Part shown: positions 8,888-17,752 of the stretch, one piece after another
Numbering within the stretch: position 1 is the stretch's first letter
Layout of the letters: each line of letters starts with the position of its first letter
Assembly: GCA_910586995.1 (NCBI GenBank)
Contig: CAJUKZ010000001.1
Span: 124,001-188,000, forward strand
Direction: 5' to 3'
From: an uncultured Muribaculaceae bacterium
GTDB taxonomy: Bacteria > Bacteroidota > Bacteroidia > Bacteroidales > Muribaculaceae
Length of the DNA: 64,000 nucleotides
Program-made: the position numbers and the translations under genes
Notes under the pieces: model-generated
Databases searched by the model: none
What the model was told of the DNA's origin: nothing
The model's input: only the letters and a program-made list of their open reading frames with translations

Positions 8888-9416
8888 GAAGTGGGCCGAC
8901 GTAACCATAGGCTACCGCACAATAGACCTCATACCGGAGACTTCGCGCCGGCAAAGAGAGACATTAGCCGTAAGGCAACTTGCCGATGCAATGATCAGTC
9001 CGGATGCAGAGATAGGACACACTCCGGAGGGAGCACCGGTACTCTCCGACGGCAGAATCATATCCATATCACACAGCATCGGCCACGCAGCCATCGCGTT
9101 AGCCGACAGTGGCAGAATAGGCATAGACGTGGAGACTCTACGCCCACAGCTTCAGAGAGTAGCTCCACGTGTACTATCAGAAACTGAGTTGCAGGTCTAT
9201 GGATCATCTCTTGAATCGCTGCTGCGAGCATGGACTATGAAAGAAGCTGTATATAAAGCTGCAGGAAAAGCAGGATTGGAACTGGCTTCCGGAATAAAGC
9301 TACCTGAAAATGACACAGAGAATCCAATAGTAGAAGCAGACGGACAAGCATATACATGCCGTTTTCTTAATATCAATGCCGACACTCTGCTGTGTGTGGC
9401 CAGGCAGACAGACTAA
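8874..9416 (+). CDS. 4'-phosphopantetheinyl transferase superfamily protein
   Basis: Transfers 4'-phosphopantetheine from CoA to a serine of carrier proteins. The two Sfp-family motifs are present: GRIGIDVETLRP (near residue 82; Mg-binding Asp and Glu) and WTMKEAVYKAAGK (near 121). At 180 residues it is of the compact type. It begins within the end of gldD, an association that recurs in Bacteroidetes genomes. Whether it serves fatty-acid ACP (AcpS role) or a secondary carrier cannot be decided here. Confidence 0.9.
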   Translation: MQRIEKWADVTIGYRTIDLIPETSRRQRETLAVRQLADAMISPDAEIGHTPEGAPVLSDGRIISISHSIGHAAIALADSGRIGIDVETLRPQLQRVAPRVLSETELQVYGSSLESLLRAWTMKEAVYKAAGKAGLELASGIKLPENDTENPIVEADGQAYTCRFLNINADTLLCVARQTD

Positions 9417-9431
9417 TAAAACAATACAACA

Positions 9432-9941
9432 ATGAGCGACAACAACAATCATCCTCTTGGCAAAGCACCTTGGCTGCACGTGATAATATCCACCGGACTC
9501 GGCACTGGATTCATACCCGGTGCTCCCGGCACATACGCTGCACTTCTGGCACTCGCTGTATGGTATGGGCTTTATCTGACTGTCAGCGTAACCACCTTAC
9601 TGTGGATCACCCTCATACTGATAGCACTAAACATGGTGGTAGGTGTATGGACATCCAACGTCATGGAACGCTACTGGGGTCCGGACCCGCGCACTGTAGT
9701 GATCGACGAGTTCATCGGCGTATGGATTCCATGCCTCGCATGCGCTATTCCGGGAAACCATACGGCTACATTCTGGCTCTCGGTACTTGGATTCGCGTCG
9801 TTTCGACTGATCGATATTTTCAAACCACTCGGATGCCGCAAGATGGAACGCTTCAAGGGCGGCTGGGGAGTTATGCTCGATGATGTTCTTGCCGGAATAT
9901 ACGCTTTGATAATAGTATCTGCCACAAGGATATTCTTATAA
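9432..9941 (+). CDS. pgpA: Phosphatidylglycerophosphatase A
   Basis: Dephosphorylates phosphatidylglycerol phosphate to phosphatidylglycerol in the inner membrane. The 169-residue sequence has the PgpA hallmarks STGLGTGFIPGAPGTYAAL near the N-terminus and DPRTVVIDEFIGVWI (near 83) with conserved acidic residues. The late GWGVMLDDVLAG motif carries the expected Asp pair. Three to four hydrophobic helices fit an integral membrane enzyme. It lies 15 bases after the PPTase gene and closes the gldE-led cluster; a promoter for an RNA candidate begins about 50 bases downstream. Confidence 0.93.
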   Translation: MSDNNNHPLGKAPWLHVIISTGLGTGFIPGAPGTYAALLALAVWYGLYLTVSVTTLLWITLILIALNMVVGVWTSNVMERYWGPDPRTVVIDEFIGVWIPCLACAIPGNHTATFWLSVLGFASFRLIDIFKPLGCRKMERFKGGWGVMLDDVLAGIYALIIVSATRIFL

Positions 9942-9993
9942 TTAACTCTTATTGGCAAAAAGACAACGGAAAGCATAGTTTTAACGAAAAATG

Positions 9994-10025
9994 TTTGTAT
10001 ATAAGCGTTTTTCGTCGTACCTTTG
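9994..10025 (+). promoter_or_regulatory. Bacteroidetes-type promoter for the small-RNA candidate
   Basis: TTTG at 9994-9997 and TACCTTTG at 10018-10025 are separated by 20 bases, matching the -33 TTTG / -7 TAnnTTTG promoter of Bacteroidetes. The predicted start point is about 10032. No ORF of convincing quality follows for 390 bases. Confidence 0.7.
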
Positions 10026-10031
10026 TATCGG

Positions 10032-10300
10032 TTAAGAAATACTCCCTGTCGACTTATCTTAGGCTGATTGATTATTTACAACACATCTTCTTTTCTCGGA
10101 CTAAGCATAAGGCATATCCTACCCCACGCCGCGACGGCGTCATGCAAGGATTAAAACAGGGGTAGACATTAAATGTAAGTATGATATAATCTTTATACAA
10201 GTTGTTCCTTATAACGGCAACTTTCTGAAGATTCACATCAAAATGCCTTTTGGCTTTAGTCCTTCGCCCCTTGCTGAAAGGAGCAAAGGACAATTTTTTT
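10032..10300 (+). ncRNA. Structured small RNA candidate, about 270 nt
   Basis: The 482-bp gap between pgpA and the MATE gene has no plausible coding frame but is organised like an RNA gene. A good promoter (TACCTTTG at 10018) precedes it. Hairpin 1 closes with CTACCCC (10119-10125) pairing with GGGGTAG (10159-10165) and contains a nested ACGCCG/CGGCGT stem (10126-10140). Hairpin 2 pairs AAGTTG (10199-10204) with CAACTT (10218-10223). A rho-independent terminator ends it (10258-10300). I do not recognise the family with certainty; a Bacteroidales 6S-like RNA is one possibility. SRP RNA, tmRNA and RNase P RNA signatures were not seen. Confidence 0.6.
10258..10300 (+). terminator. Rho-independent terminator of the small-RNA candidate
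   Basis: GTCCTTCG (from 10259) pairs with CAAAGGAC (ending 10291), with an inner CCTT/AAGG pairing. Seven T residues at 10294-10300 follow. Confidence 0.75.
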
Positions 10301-10390
10301 ATAAACACCATGTATTTAAGCATCCATTATATTACGTGACTTAAATCTACTCATTGTCTATACAGATTTATATATTAGAGAATTTTAGGC

Positions 10391-10398
10391 TAACTTTG
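10391..10398 (+). promoter_or_regulatory. -7 promoter element for the first MATE gene
   Basis: TAACTTTG matches the Bacteroidetes -7 consensus and lies 26 bases before the ATG of the MATE gene. The -33 element is weak. Confidence 0.55.
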
Positions 10399-10423
10399 CA
10401 CCTCATTCTTAATTCACAACCAA

Positions 10424-11809
10424 ATGGAAAGAGACAGACTTGATTTTGGAAACGGAAACATCAACAGGCTATTCCGGGCCATGTTTTTCCCTACTCTCAT
10501 CGGGCTTGTCTTCAATTCAGTGCTCAATCTATGCGACGGCATGTTCGTGGGCCACGGAGTAGGCAGCGATGCTTTGGCAGCGATCAATATCGTTGCCCCT
10601 CTGTTCCTGTTGTGCGCCGGCATAGGACTTATGTTCGGAATCGGTGCATCTGTGATAGGAGGCATACGCCTTGCCGAAGGTAACACAAAGGCTGCACGCA
10701 TAATAATGACCCAGGCCTATATAGCAGGTGCGGTTATATTCGGTATAGTCATCATTGGTTCATTGCTATTTACCCGTCCTTTGCTTTACATTCTCGGATG
10801 CAGTCCGGCCCTTGAGGAACTTGCAACCGACTACTTGCTGTGGCTTCTGCCGGGTCTGGTATTTTTCTATCTTCAGTGCGCCGGAATGATGCTCATACGC
10901 CTCGATGCCTCACCGCGCTATGCCATGAGCGTACAGATAGTCGCGGCTATACTCAACATATTCCTCGACTGGTATATGGTGTTCCCTCTTGGAATGGGCA
11001 TAAAGGGTGCTGCTATGGCCACATCCATATCCTGCATCGTGGCCGGAATTATGGTTGTCGCCTACTTCATATTCTTTTCCGACAAGCTGAAATTCTACCG
11101 CCTACGTCTCTCATACAAGTCTCTGCGCCTGTCAATCCGCAACACCGGCTATATGGCTAAGATCGGCTTCGCGACATTCATCGCCGAACTCGCTATGGGG
11201 GTTATGATGGTCACAGGCAACTACACATTCCAGTCTTATCTCGGAGAAGCAGGCGTAGCTGCATTCAGCATCGGATGCTATCTGTTCCCTCTCGTATTTT
11301 CCATAAGCAATGCCGTGGCACAGTCTTCGCAGCCGATAATAAGCTACAACTATGGTGCAAATCAGCCGCTACGAGTCAGACAGGCTCTTAATATAGCACT
11401 CCTGGCCGCAGTAATCTGCGGAGCGGCGATAGCAGCAGGAATGTGGACTGGATCAGGACTGCTGGCCGGCATATTCCTCGATTCCGCAGAACCCGCCTAT
11501 GGAATTGCAGCCAAGGGACTTCCACTACTCGGACTGTGCGCATTACCGTTTGCTCTAAATATTACATTCATAGGCTACTACCAAAGTTGCGAGAAATCTA
11601 TCCGCTCCATAATATATATGATGCTCAGAGGCATCGTATTCATGATCCCGGGATTCATCCTGCTACCATTTGCGCTTGGTGTCAATGGACTGTGGCTCGC
11701 CATTCCCTTATCCGAACTACTAACCTTGGCAGTAATAGTCCCGGCCTATCTTAACCACCGGATGAGAGTGCTCAGACATAATGCTAAAGACTACAATTTA
11801 TTTAGGTAA
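10424..11809 (+). CDS. MATE family multidrug/sodium efflux transporter
   Basis: A 461-residue polytopic inner-membrane protein with about 12 hydrophobic segments arranged as two six-helix halves, the MATE/NorM layout. Family signatures include LFRAMFFPTLIGLVFNSVL at the N-terminus, the GIGASVIGGIRLAEGN loop (near 65-80) and the mid-protein AVAQSSQPIISYNYGA (near 310), the usual Q-P-I-x-S-Y-N-x-G motif of the second half. These exporters expel cationic drugs or metabolites using Na+ or H+. It has its own promoter and is a single-gene unit after the small-RNA candidate. The substrate is unknown. Confidence 0.9.
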   Translation: MERDRLDFGNGNINRLFRAMFFPTLIGLVFNSVLNLCDGMFVGHGVGSDALAAINIVAPLFLLCAGIGLMFGIGASVIGGIRLAEGNTKAARIIMTQAYIAGAVIFGIVIIGSLLFTRPLLYILGCSPALEELATDYLLWLLPGLVFFYLQCAGMMLIRLDASPRYAMSVQIVAAILNIFLDWYMVFPLGMGIKGAAMATSISCIVAGIMVVAYFIFFSDKLKFYRLRLSYKSLRLSIRNTGYMAKIGFATFIAELAMGVMMVTGNYTFQSYLGEAGVAAFSIGCYLFPLVFSISNAVAQSSQPIISYNYGANQPLRVRQALNIALLAAVICGAAIAAGMWTGSGLLAGIFLDSAEPAYGIAAKGLPLLGLCALPFALNITFIGYYQSCEKSIRSIIYMMLRGIVFMIPGFILLPFALGVNGLWLAIPLSELLTLAVIVPAYLNHRMRVLRHNAKDYNLFR

Positions 11810-11857
11810 GAGAAAAAAATAATGACTGAAAATCAGATGATTAACAGCCATTATCAG

Positions 11858-11939
11858 TACCCGGACTCGGGCTCGAACCGAGATGGATTGCTCCACTGGT
11901 GTTTGAGACCAGCGCGTCTACCGATTCCGCCATCCGGGC
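11858..11939 (-). tRNA. tRNA-Leu (anticodon CAA)
   Basis: On the minus strand the sequence starts GCCCGGATGGCGGAA and folds into a class II (long variable arm) cloverleaf of 82 nt. The acceptor stem GCCCGGA pairs with TCCGGGT (one G-U), with discriminator A. The anticodon arm CTGGT/ACCAG encloses loop CTCAAAC, giving anticodon CAA (plus-strand 11903-11905), which reads UUG leucine codons. The T arm contains GGTTCGAGCCC. CCA is not encoded. It is antisense to its neighbours and lies alone between the MATE gene and ferritin. Confidence 0.95.
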
Positions 11940-12051
11940 TTAGGTGGTGCAAAGTTAGCTATCCGATTGCAATATCACAAACTTTTTTAATGTTTTTGTG
12001 AGCAATGTGCTATTATTTTCTGTTTAATAGACTGGAAGCGATCAATTTTTA

Positions 12052-12083
12052 TTTGCCAAATTCATACTGTTTTGATAACTTTG
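12052..12083 (+). promoter_or_regulatory. Promoter of the ferritin gene
   Basis: TTTG (12052-12055) and TAACTTTG (12076-12083) are 20 bases apart, an ideal -33/-7 pair. The ferritin ATG lies 49 bases downstream. Confidence 0.7.
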
Positions 12084-12131
12084 CATCATCCGTGTGATGT
12101 ATGCGCGGATGTACTAAAAAACTGTTTTATT

Positions 12132-12653
12132 ATGTTGAACGAAAAAGTAGAAAACGCTCTTAACGAGCAAATAAACGCCGAACTTTGGTCGGCATACCTA
12201 TACCTCTCCATGAGCATGAATTTCCAGGCAAAAGGCCTCAGCGGCATAGCCAATTGGTTCTACATCCAGTTCCGTGAGGAGCAGGATCATGCACGGATTT
12301 TCATGAACTACATCAATCGCCGCGGTGGTCGCGTGCGTCTTGCTCCAATTGCCGGAGTAGACACCGAATGGGATCGTCCTATCGACGCTTTCGCAGCCAC
12401 TCTCGCACATGAGCAGAAAGTTACAGCCATGATCAACAACCTCTATGCCCTCGCTGCATCGGAGAACGACTACGCTACATGCGACCAGCTCAAATGGTTC
12501 GTTTCCGAACAGGTTGAAGAAGAAGAAACCGCTCAGGGCTACATCGACAAACTGACACTTGTCGGCGACAACGGCATGGGTATCTACATGCTCGACCAGG
12601 AACTCGGTGCACGTGTCTACAACACACCCGCTCCGCTGGCCACTGCCGAATGA
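12132..12653 (+). CDS. ftnA: Non-haem ferritin
   Basis: Iron-storage protein forming a 24-subunit shell with a ferroxidase centre. The sequence from the ATG at 12132 (MLNEKVENALNEQINAE) is 173 residues, the usual FtnA length; the frame extends 20 codons upstream, but those residues overlap the promoter region and are not ferritin-like. Ferroxidase residues are visible: Glu in NEQINAELWSAYLYL, the E-x-x-H pair in REEQDHARIF, and the later EQVEEEETAQ with the conserved Glu and Gln. Single-gene unit with a strong promoter and a terminator hairpin at 12682-12726. Confidence 0.95.
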   Translation: MLNEKVENALNEQINAELWSAYLYLSMSMNFQAKGLSGIANWFYIQFREEQDHARIFMNYINRRGGRVRLAPIAGVDTEWDRPIDAFAATLAHEQKVTAMINNLYALAASENDYATCDQLKWFVSEQVEEEETAQGYIDKLTLVGDNGMGIYMLDQELGARVYNTPAPLATAE

Positions 12654-12681
12654 TATATTGCCGGCTGGCACACACCTCCTA

Positions 12682-12732
12682 CAAGCCCCGCACCACAAGC
12701 CATCAGAGCCTGCCGGTGCGGGGCTTGCCTAT
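12682..12732 (+). terminator. Terminator after ferritin
   Basis: CAAGCCCCGCACC (12682-12694) pairs perfectly with GGTGCGGGGCTTG (12714-12726). Only a weak T run follows, so termination strength is uncertain. Confidence 0.55.
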
Positions 12733-12747
12733 GTGCCGATTTTTAGC

Positions 12748-12755
12748 TAAATTTG
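12748..12755 (+). promoter_or_regulatory. -7 promoter element of argS
   Basis: TAAATTTG fits the TAnnTTTG consensus, 46 bases before the argS ATG. Confidence 0.5.
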
Positions 12756-12801
12756 CGGCGATTAGATTAATACAACATTTTTCAACCAGCGAAAGAGAAC
12801 C

Positions 12802-14589
12802 ATGTCCATCGACAATATAATATCACAGGCCGTATCCCACGCCGTAAAAGATCTGTACGGCATTGACACACCGGCTACAGACATAGTGCCCCAGTCCACA
12901 AAAAAAGAGTTTGAAGGCAACCTTACCGTTGTGGTCTTCCCTTGGGTCAAGGCCGCCAGAAAAGCACCCGAGGCAGTAGGCCAGGAGATCGGCCAATGGC
13001 TTGCCGAAAATGAGCCTGCCGTAGAGCGCTTCAATGTTGTAAAAGGATTCCTGAACATCGTGATCAAACCTACTTTCTGGAACGCCGTACTCAAGCATAT
13101 AGCCGAAGACTCGAATTTCGGAATCAAGGAAGCGGATGAGCAGAGTCCACTGGTGATGGTAGAATACTCATCGCCCAACACCAACAAGCCTCTCCATCTG
13201 GGACACCTGCGCAACATCCTCCTCGGTCACAGCCTCTCGGAAATATTGAAAGCCTGCGGCAACCGGGTGGTCAAGACAAACATTGTGAACGACCGCGGCA
13301 TACACATCTGCAAGTCGATGCTTGCATGGCTCAAATGGGGCAACGGCGCGACACCCGAAAGCCTCGGACAGAAAGGCGATCACCTGATCGGCGACTACTA
13401 CGTGGCCTTCGACAAGCACTATAAGGCAGAAGTAGCCGAACTCATAGAGCAAGGAATGAGCAAGGAAGACGCCGAAAAGGCCTCTCCTCTGCTTCAGGAA
13501 GCAAGGCAGATGCTGGTCAAGTGGGAAAACAAAGATCCTGAAGTGCGCGCACTGTGGGAAAAGATGAATTCGTGGGTATACGACGGTTTCGACGTCACAT
13601 ACAAGCGCATGGGCGTAGACTTCGACAAGATATACTACGAGAGCGACACCTACCTCGTAGGCAAAGATAAGGTACTCGAAGGTCTTGACAAAGGCATCAT
13701 GTACCGCAAAGAAGACGGCTCGGTATGGGCAGATCTCACGGCCGATGGTCTGGACCACAAACTGTTGCTACGCAGCGACGGAACATCCGTCTACATGACA
13801 CAGGACATAGGCACAGCGGCACTCCGCTTCCGTGACTATCCTATCGACAAGATGATATACGTAGTCGGCAACGAGCAGAACTACCACTTCCAGGTACTAT
13901 CTCTCTTGCTTGACAAACTCGGATTCCGCTGGGGCAAGGATCTCGTACACTTCTCATACGGCATGGTCGAACTGCCTGAGGGCAAGATGAAAAGCCGCGA
14001 AGGTACAGTTGTAGACGCCGACGACCTCATGGACGACATGGCCCGCACAGCCAAGGAAGTATCCGCCTCAATGGGCAAACTCGCCGATCTTTCCGACGAT
14101 GAACTCACAGAAATAGCTGAGACCGTAGGTCTGGGTGCTCTCAAGTACTTCCTGCTCAAAGTCGATCCGCGAAAGAACATGACTTTCAATCCCAAGGAAA
14201 GCATCGACTTCAACGGCAATACCGGTCCGTTCATCCAGTATACCTATGCACGTATACGCTCAGTACTCCGCAAAGCGCAGGAATCAGGATTCACTATCGG
14301 CGACTACAGCGCAGTCATCCCCAACGAGAAAGAAATCGCCCTCATCCAGCGACTCAACGACTTCCCTTATGTAGTGTCGGAAGCCGGACGCACTTATTCA
14401 CCCGCGCTCATCGCCAACTATGCCTACGATCTGGTGAAGGAATACAACCAGTTCTATCACGACTGCTCCATCCTCCGCGAGACAAACGAGTCCGTAAGGT
14501 CATTGCGACTGGCTCTTTCCCACGTCACAGCACGCACCGTACGTACTGCCATGAGCCTGCTCGGCATCATCGTACCCGAGCGCATGTGA
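12802..14589 (+). CDS. argS: Arginine--tRNA ligase
   Basis: Charges tRNA-Arg. At 595 residues it has the normal class I ArgRS length. The N-terminal Add-1 domain (residues 1-100) precedes the catalytic domain with the HIGH-type motif in SSPNTNKPLHLGHLRN (near 125). The KMSKS equivalent is the degenerate GKMKSREGTVVDADDL (near 395), as in other arginyl synthetases. The DALR anticodon-binding domain follows, with FIQYTYARIRSVLRK near 475 and ending GIIVPERM. Single-gene unit with a TAAATTTG promoter. Confidence 0.97.
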   Translation: MSIDNIISQAVSHAVKDLYGIDTPATDIVPQSTKKEFEGNLTVVVFPWVKAARKAPEAVGQEIGQWLAENEPAVERFNVVKGFLNIVIKPTFWNAVLKHIAEDSNFGIKEADEQSPLVMVEYSSPNTNKPLHLGHLRNILLGHSLSEILKACGNRVVKTNIVNDRGIHICKSMLAWLKWGNGATPESLGQKGDHLIGDYYVAFDKHYKAEVAELIEQGMSKEDAEKASPLLQEARQMLVKWENKDPEVRALWEKMNSWVYDGFDVTYKRMGVDFDKIYYESDTYLVGKDKVLEGLDKGIMYRKEDGSVWADLTADGLDHKLLLRSDGTSVYMTQDIGTAALRFRDYPIDKMIYVVGNEQNYHFQVLSLLLDKLGFRWGKDLVHFSYGMVELPEGKMKSREGTVVDADDLMDDMARTAKEVSASMGKLADLSDDELTEIAETVGLGALKYFLLKVDPRKNMTFNPKESIDFNGNTGPFIQYTYARIRSVLRKAQESGFTIGDYSAVIPNEKEIALIQRLNDFPYVVSEAGRTYSPALIANYAYDLVKEYNQFYHDCSILRETNESVRSLRLALSHVTARTVRTAMSLLGIIVPERM

Positions 14590-14668
14590 TGCGGCATTAA
14601 ACCTTACCGTCCTACGATTGTCTATATAAAGAACATAAACGTACATTTTTTCATAAACTACATCTCCT

Positions 14669-15373
14669 ATGTATCCACCTCCTTACAACGCAGGCAGCAT
14701 GCAGCAACAGGTTGCCTCGCGCGTATCACAGGCCATGAAGCGCGTCTTCTTGAAGATGACACTGGCCCTGCTCGTGACAGCATTCGTATCCCTCTGGGGA
14801 GCTACATCCCATGCATATCTGAATTTCATCGGCACGCATAACTGGGCCATCTGGGCATTGATAATCGGCGAATTCGCCATCCTTTTCGGAGTCACCGGAG
14901 CAATGCGCCGCATGAGTTCATCGCTGGCTACAGGACTGTTCTATCTGTTCGCCGTAATCAACGGACTGCTCATGGCTCCCATCTTCCTTATATATACGGA
15001 AGCATCAATAGCCAAGACATTCTTCATCACGGCCGGCACATTCGGTGCTATGGCTGTATATGGCTATTTCACCAACCGCGATCTTTCCCGCATAGGTAAT
15101 ATCCTTTACATGGCCATATGGGGACTCATCATCGCCACAATAGTGAACATATTCATGCACAGCGGCCCTCTCGACTGGATAATATCCATAGCAGGTGTTG
15201 TGATCTTCACAGGACTTACAGCATGGGATACCCAGCAGATCAAGAACATGGCGCTTGTAATGCCTGATTCCAAGACCGGACATCTGGCCACAATGGGGGC
15301 GCTCATGCTCTATCTCGACTTCGTGAACCTCTTCCTCTATCTGTTGCGATTCTTCGGGAATTCACGCGACTGA
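14669..15373 (+). CDS. Bax inhibitor-1/YccA family membrane protein
   Basis: A 234-residue protein with seven hydrophobic segments after a short cytoplasmic N-terminus (MYPPPYNAGSMQQQ). The pattern FVSLWGATSHAYL, TGAMRRMSSSLATGLFYLF and the late FTGLTAWDTQQIKN motif is typical of the BI-1/YccA family, whose conserved acidic residues form a pH-sensitive calcium-leak path in characterised members. It is followed by a strong terminator at 15395-15434. The bacterial role (FtsH modulation or ion leak) is not settled. Confidence 0.9.
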   Translation: MYPPPYNAGSMQQQVASRVSQAMKRVFLKMTLALLVTAFVSLWGATSHAYLNFIGTHNWAIWALIIGEFAILFGVTGAMRRMSSSLATGLFYLFAVINGLLMAPIFLIYTEASIAKTFFITAGTFGAMAVYGYFTNRDLSRIGNILYMAIWGLIIATIVNIFMHSGPLDWIISIAGVVIFTGLTAWDTQQIKNMALVMPDSKTGHLATMGALMLYLDFVNLFLYLLRFFGNSRD

Positions 15374-15394
15374 TCTACAATCCGAACAACTACC

Positions 15395-15434
15395 AACCGG
15401 TGTCCCCCCAATATTGCGGAGGACACCGGTTTTT
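15395..15434 (+). terminator. Rho-independent terminator after BI-1 gene
   Basis: AACCGGTGTCC (15395-15405) pairs with GGACACCGGTT (15421-15431) and is followed by a T run. Confidence 0.8.
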
Positions 15435-15467
15435 ATAGGTTGATCCACAACCGCCATACAAGCACAC

Positions 15468-16796
15468 ATGAACCTGCACAGCTACTCACGCCATTACCCT
15501 AAACTGATAAAACTCGGACTGCCGATACTCGTAAGCCAACTCGGAATGATAGTTGTCGCTTTTGCCGACAATATCATGGTCGGACGCTATTCCACCCCCT
15601 CCCTCGCCTCGGCTTCGTTTGTCAACAGCGTGTTCAACATAGCCATACTCGCCTGCATCGGATTCTCTTACGGACTCACCCCGCTCATGGGCGCACTGTT
15701 CACCAAAGGCGAGAAAAAGTCAATAGGCTCGATGATGCGTACCGGGCTTGTACTCAACATCGCCTTTGCCCTGGTTCTTACAGGCGTGATGACCGTAGTG
15801 TATTTCAACCTAAGCCACCTCGGACAGCCAGAAGAACTACTCCCCCTGATCAGGCCATATTATCTTGTGGTTCTGGCCGGAGTGATACCGGTGGCTGTAT
15901 TCAATGCATTCGCCCAATGGAGCTATGCTATAACCAACTCGCGCATGCCGATGTGGATCATCCTGAGTGCAAACCTACTCAATATCATTGGCAACTACGC
16001 GCTCATATATGGCCATTTCGGTATGCCGGAAATGGGACTCATGGGCGCAGGCATCAGCACATTAATATCAAGAATATTCTGTGCAGTCGTGATAATCGCG
16101 GTATATTTCCGTTCGCATGCCTACCGCGAATATCGTGAAGGCTTCACACACAGCAGATTCCACCGCTCCGAAGCATCCAAGGTATTCTCTACATCATGGC
16201 CGGTAGCTCTGCAGATGAGCCTCGAGACTGCATCATTCTCACTTTCGGCTGTAATGGCCGGATGGATAGACGCACTTTCTTTAGCCGCGCTGCAGATTAT
16301 AATTATCACCGGTACACTCGGATTCTGCATATACTATAGCCTGGGCACATCCATCGCAGTATATGTGGCCAACGCATGCGGATCATCCGACAGCCGCCTG
16401 CCTCGCCAGGTTGCCATGTCAGGCTATCATATCATGCTTGCTCTCATGGTCATGTCGTCGATAGTGCTTGCGTTGTTCGGGCGTAATCTGATCGACGCCT
16501 TCTCCGACGACCCTGCGGTGCTAACACTGACATACACTCTGATATTCCCGCTTGTGCTTTACCAGTTGTGCGATGCCACACAAATCACTTTCGCGAATGC
16601 CCTGAGAGGCACATCCCATGTGAAGCCCATGATATGGACTGCCGTGATAAGCTACATAATCATCGGCCTGCCGGCCACATATCTGCTTGCATTCACAGCC
16701 GGACTCGGTGTATATGGTATAGTTCTCAGTTATTCGGTCTCACTTCTGTCGGCCGCATTGATGTTTGTATATTTCTTCAGGAAAGCCACAGCATAG
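15468..16796 (+). CDS. MATE family efflux transporter (second copy)
   Basis: A 442-residue, 12-helix MATE/NorM-type exporter. The N-terminal KLGLPILVSQLGMIVVAFADNIMVGRYS is characteristic of the NorM branch and differs clearly from the transporter at 10424, so the two are not recent duplicates. The second half contains SLGTSIAVYVANACGSSD, the counterpart of the first-half ion-coupling region. It is transcribed alone after a terminator and is followed by the phospholipase gene. Confidence 0.9.
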   Translation: MNLHSYSRHYPKLIKLGLPILVSQLGMIVVAFADNIMVGRYSTPSLASASFVNSVFNIAILACIGFSYGLTPLMGALFTKGEKKSIGSMMRTGLVLNIAFALVLTGVMTVVYFNLSHLGQPEELLPLIRPYYLVVLAGVIPVAVFNAFAQWSYAITNSRMPMWIILSANLLNIIGNYALIYGHFGMPEMGLMGAGISTLISRIFCAVVIIAVYFRSHAYREYREGFTHSRFHRSEASKVFSTSWPVALQMSLETASFSLSAVMAGWIDALSLAALQIIIITGTLGFCIYYSLGTSIAVYVANACGSSDSRLPRQVAMSGYHIMLALMVMSSIVLALFGRNLIDAFSDDPAVLTLTYTLIFPLVLYQLCDATQITFANALRGTSHVKPMIWTAVISYIIIGLPATYLLAFTAGLGVYGIVLSYSVSLLSAALMFVYFFRKATA

Positions 16797-16906
16797 ACTG
16801 TCTCTAAAAAAACATACAGCGGTTGAGCAAACTGCCCTTCTCGGTTGTTAACCAATTACAACCGCAGGTATTCATCACAGTTTCATCACATTTGCCCGAC
16901 CGCCAC

Positions 16907-17752
16907 ATGAGAAAGATAGCCACAATATCAATAATCGTAGCCATAGTGTCAGCTCTGACACCTTGCGCTCATGCACAGATCCTCACCCTCGACCAGAAGG
17001 CCATGCGTCGCGACAGCGTGATCCGCGATTTCGACTCACGTCCCTACTTCGGTCTGTACAAAGACAACTACTTCATCTTCGGACCTCCTGTAGGGCAAAA
17101 GATCACGCGCCACAACACCGATGTAAAATTCCAGATCTCCATTTCGCAGAAGCTTACACGAAGCACTCTGCCTTTCGGCACATACCTTTACCTGTTCTAT
17201 ACCCAGAAAGTATTCTGGAACATACTGGAAAAGTCAATGCCAATGACCGATCTGAACTTCAATCCGGGAATCGGCCTTACAAAACCGATCTTCCAGAACA
17301 ACCGCTTCATAGGCAAAGTCACCCTCATGCTCGAACATGAGAGCAACGGGCGCGACAGCATACAGTCACGCTCATGGAACAAAGTTTCAGTGGCAGCAGG
17401 TATCTTCATAGACCCGAACCTGATGGTGCACGGCAAAGTATGGCTTCCTATTGTCGACGACAAAGAAAACAAAGACATTCTGGAATATTGCGGCATGTAT
17501 CAGATGGGCGTACAGTTCATATCCGACAACCGCCGGTTCTTCGGCAATCTGACACTCGTCAAGCGCCGCGGCAAACCATTCAATTACAACACTATTCTGG
17601 AATTAGGCTACCGCTTCTCCAAACGCGACAACCAATATCTGTTCCTGCAATACTACAACGGATATGGCGAAGGTCTGCTTGCCTACAAACAGTTCCATTC
17701 ACAGATCCGCATCGGTATATGCATCAAACCGCCATTGTTCAGCGATTACTGA
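16907..17752 (+). CDS. pldA: Outer-membrane phospholipase A (PldA family)
   Basis: Integral outer-membrane beta-barrel enzyme that hydrolyses phospholipids that have reached the outer leaflet. The catalytic triad pattern of OMPLA is visible as LEHESNGRDS (His, Ser) followed by SRSWNK (Asn) around residues 145-160. A signal peptide (MRKIATISIIVAIVSAL, cleaved after ...CAHA) supports the ATG at 16907 rather than the 28-codon longer frame from 16823. Alternating hydrophobic strands and an aromatic-rich C-terminus fit a 12-strand barrel. The 3' end overlaps the convergent mechanosensitive-channel gene by 14 bases. Confidence 0.88.
   Translation: MRKIATISIIVAIVSALTPCAHAQILTLDQKAMRRDSVIRDFDSRPYFGLYKDNYFIFGPPVGQKITRHNTDVKFQISISQKLTRSTLPFGTYLYLFYTQKVFWNILEKSMPMTDLNFNPGIGLTKPIFQNNRFIGKVTLMLEHESNGRDSIQSRSWNKVSVAAGIFIDPNLMVHGKVWLPIVDDKENKDILEYCGMYQMGVQFISDNRRFFGNLTLVKRRGKPFNYNTILELGYRFSKRDNQYLFLQYYNGYGEGLLAYKQFHSQIRIGICIKPPLFSDY

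Noticed and set aside
10072..10323. An 83-codon minus-strand frame in the pgpA-MATE gap
   Set aside because: It covers the hairpins and terminator of the plus-strand RNA candidate and shows no protein-like features.
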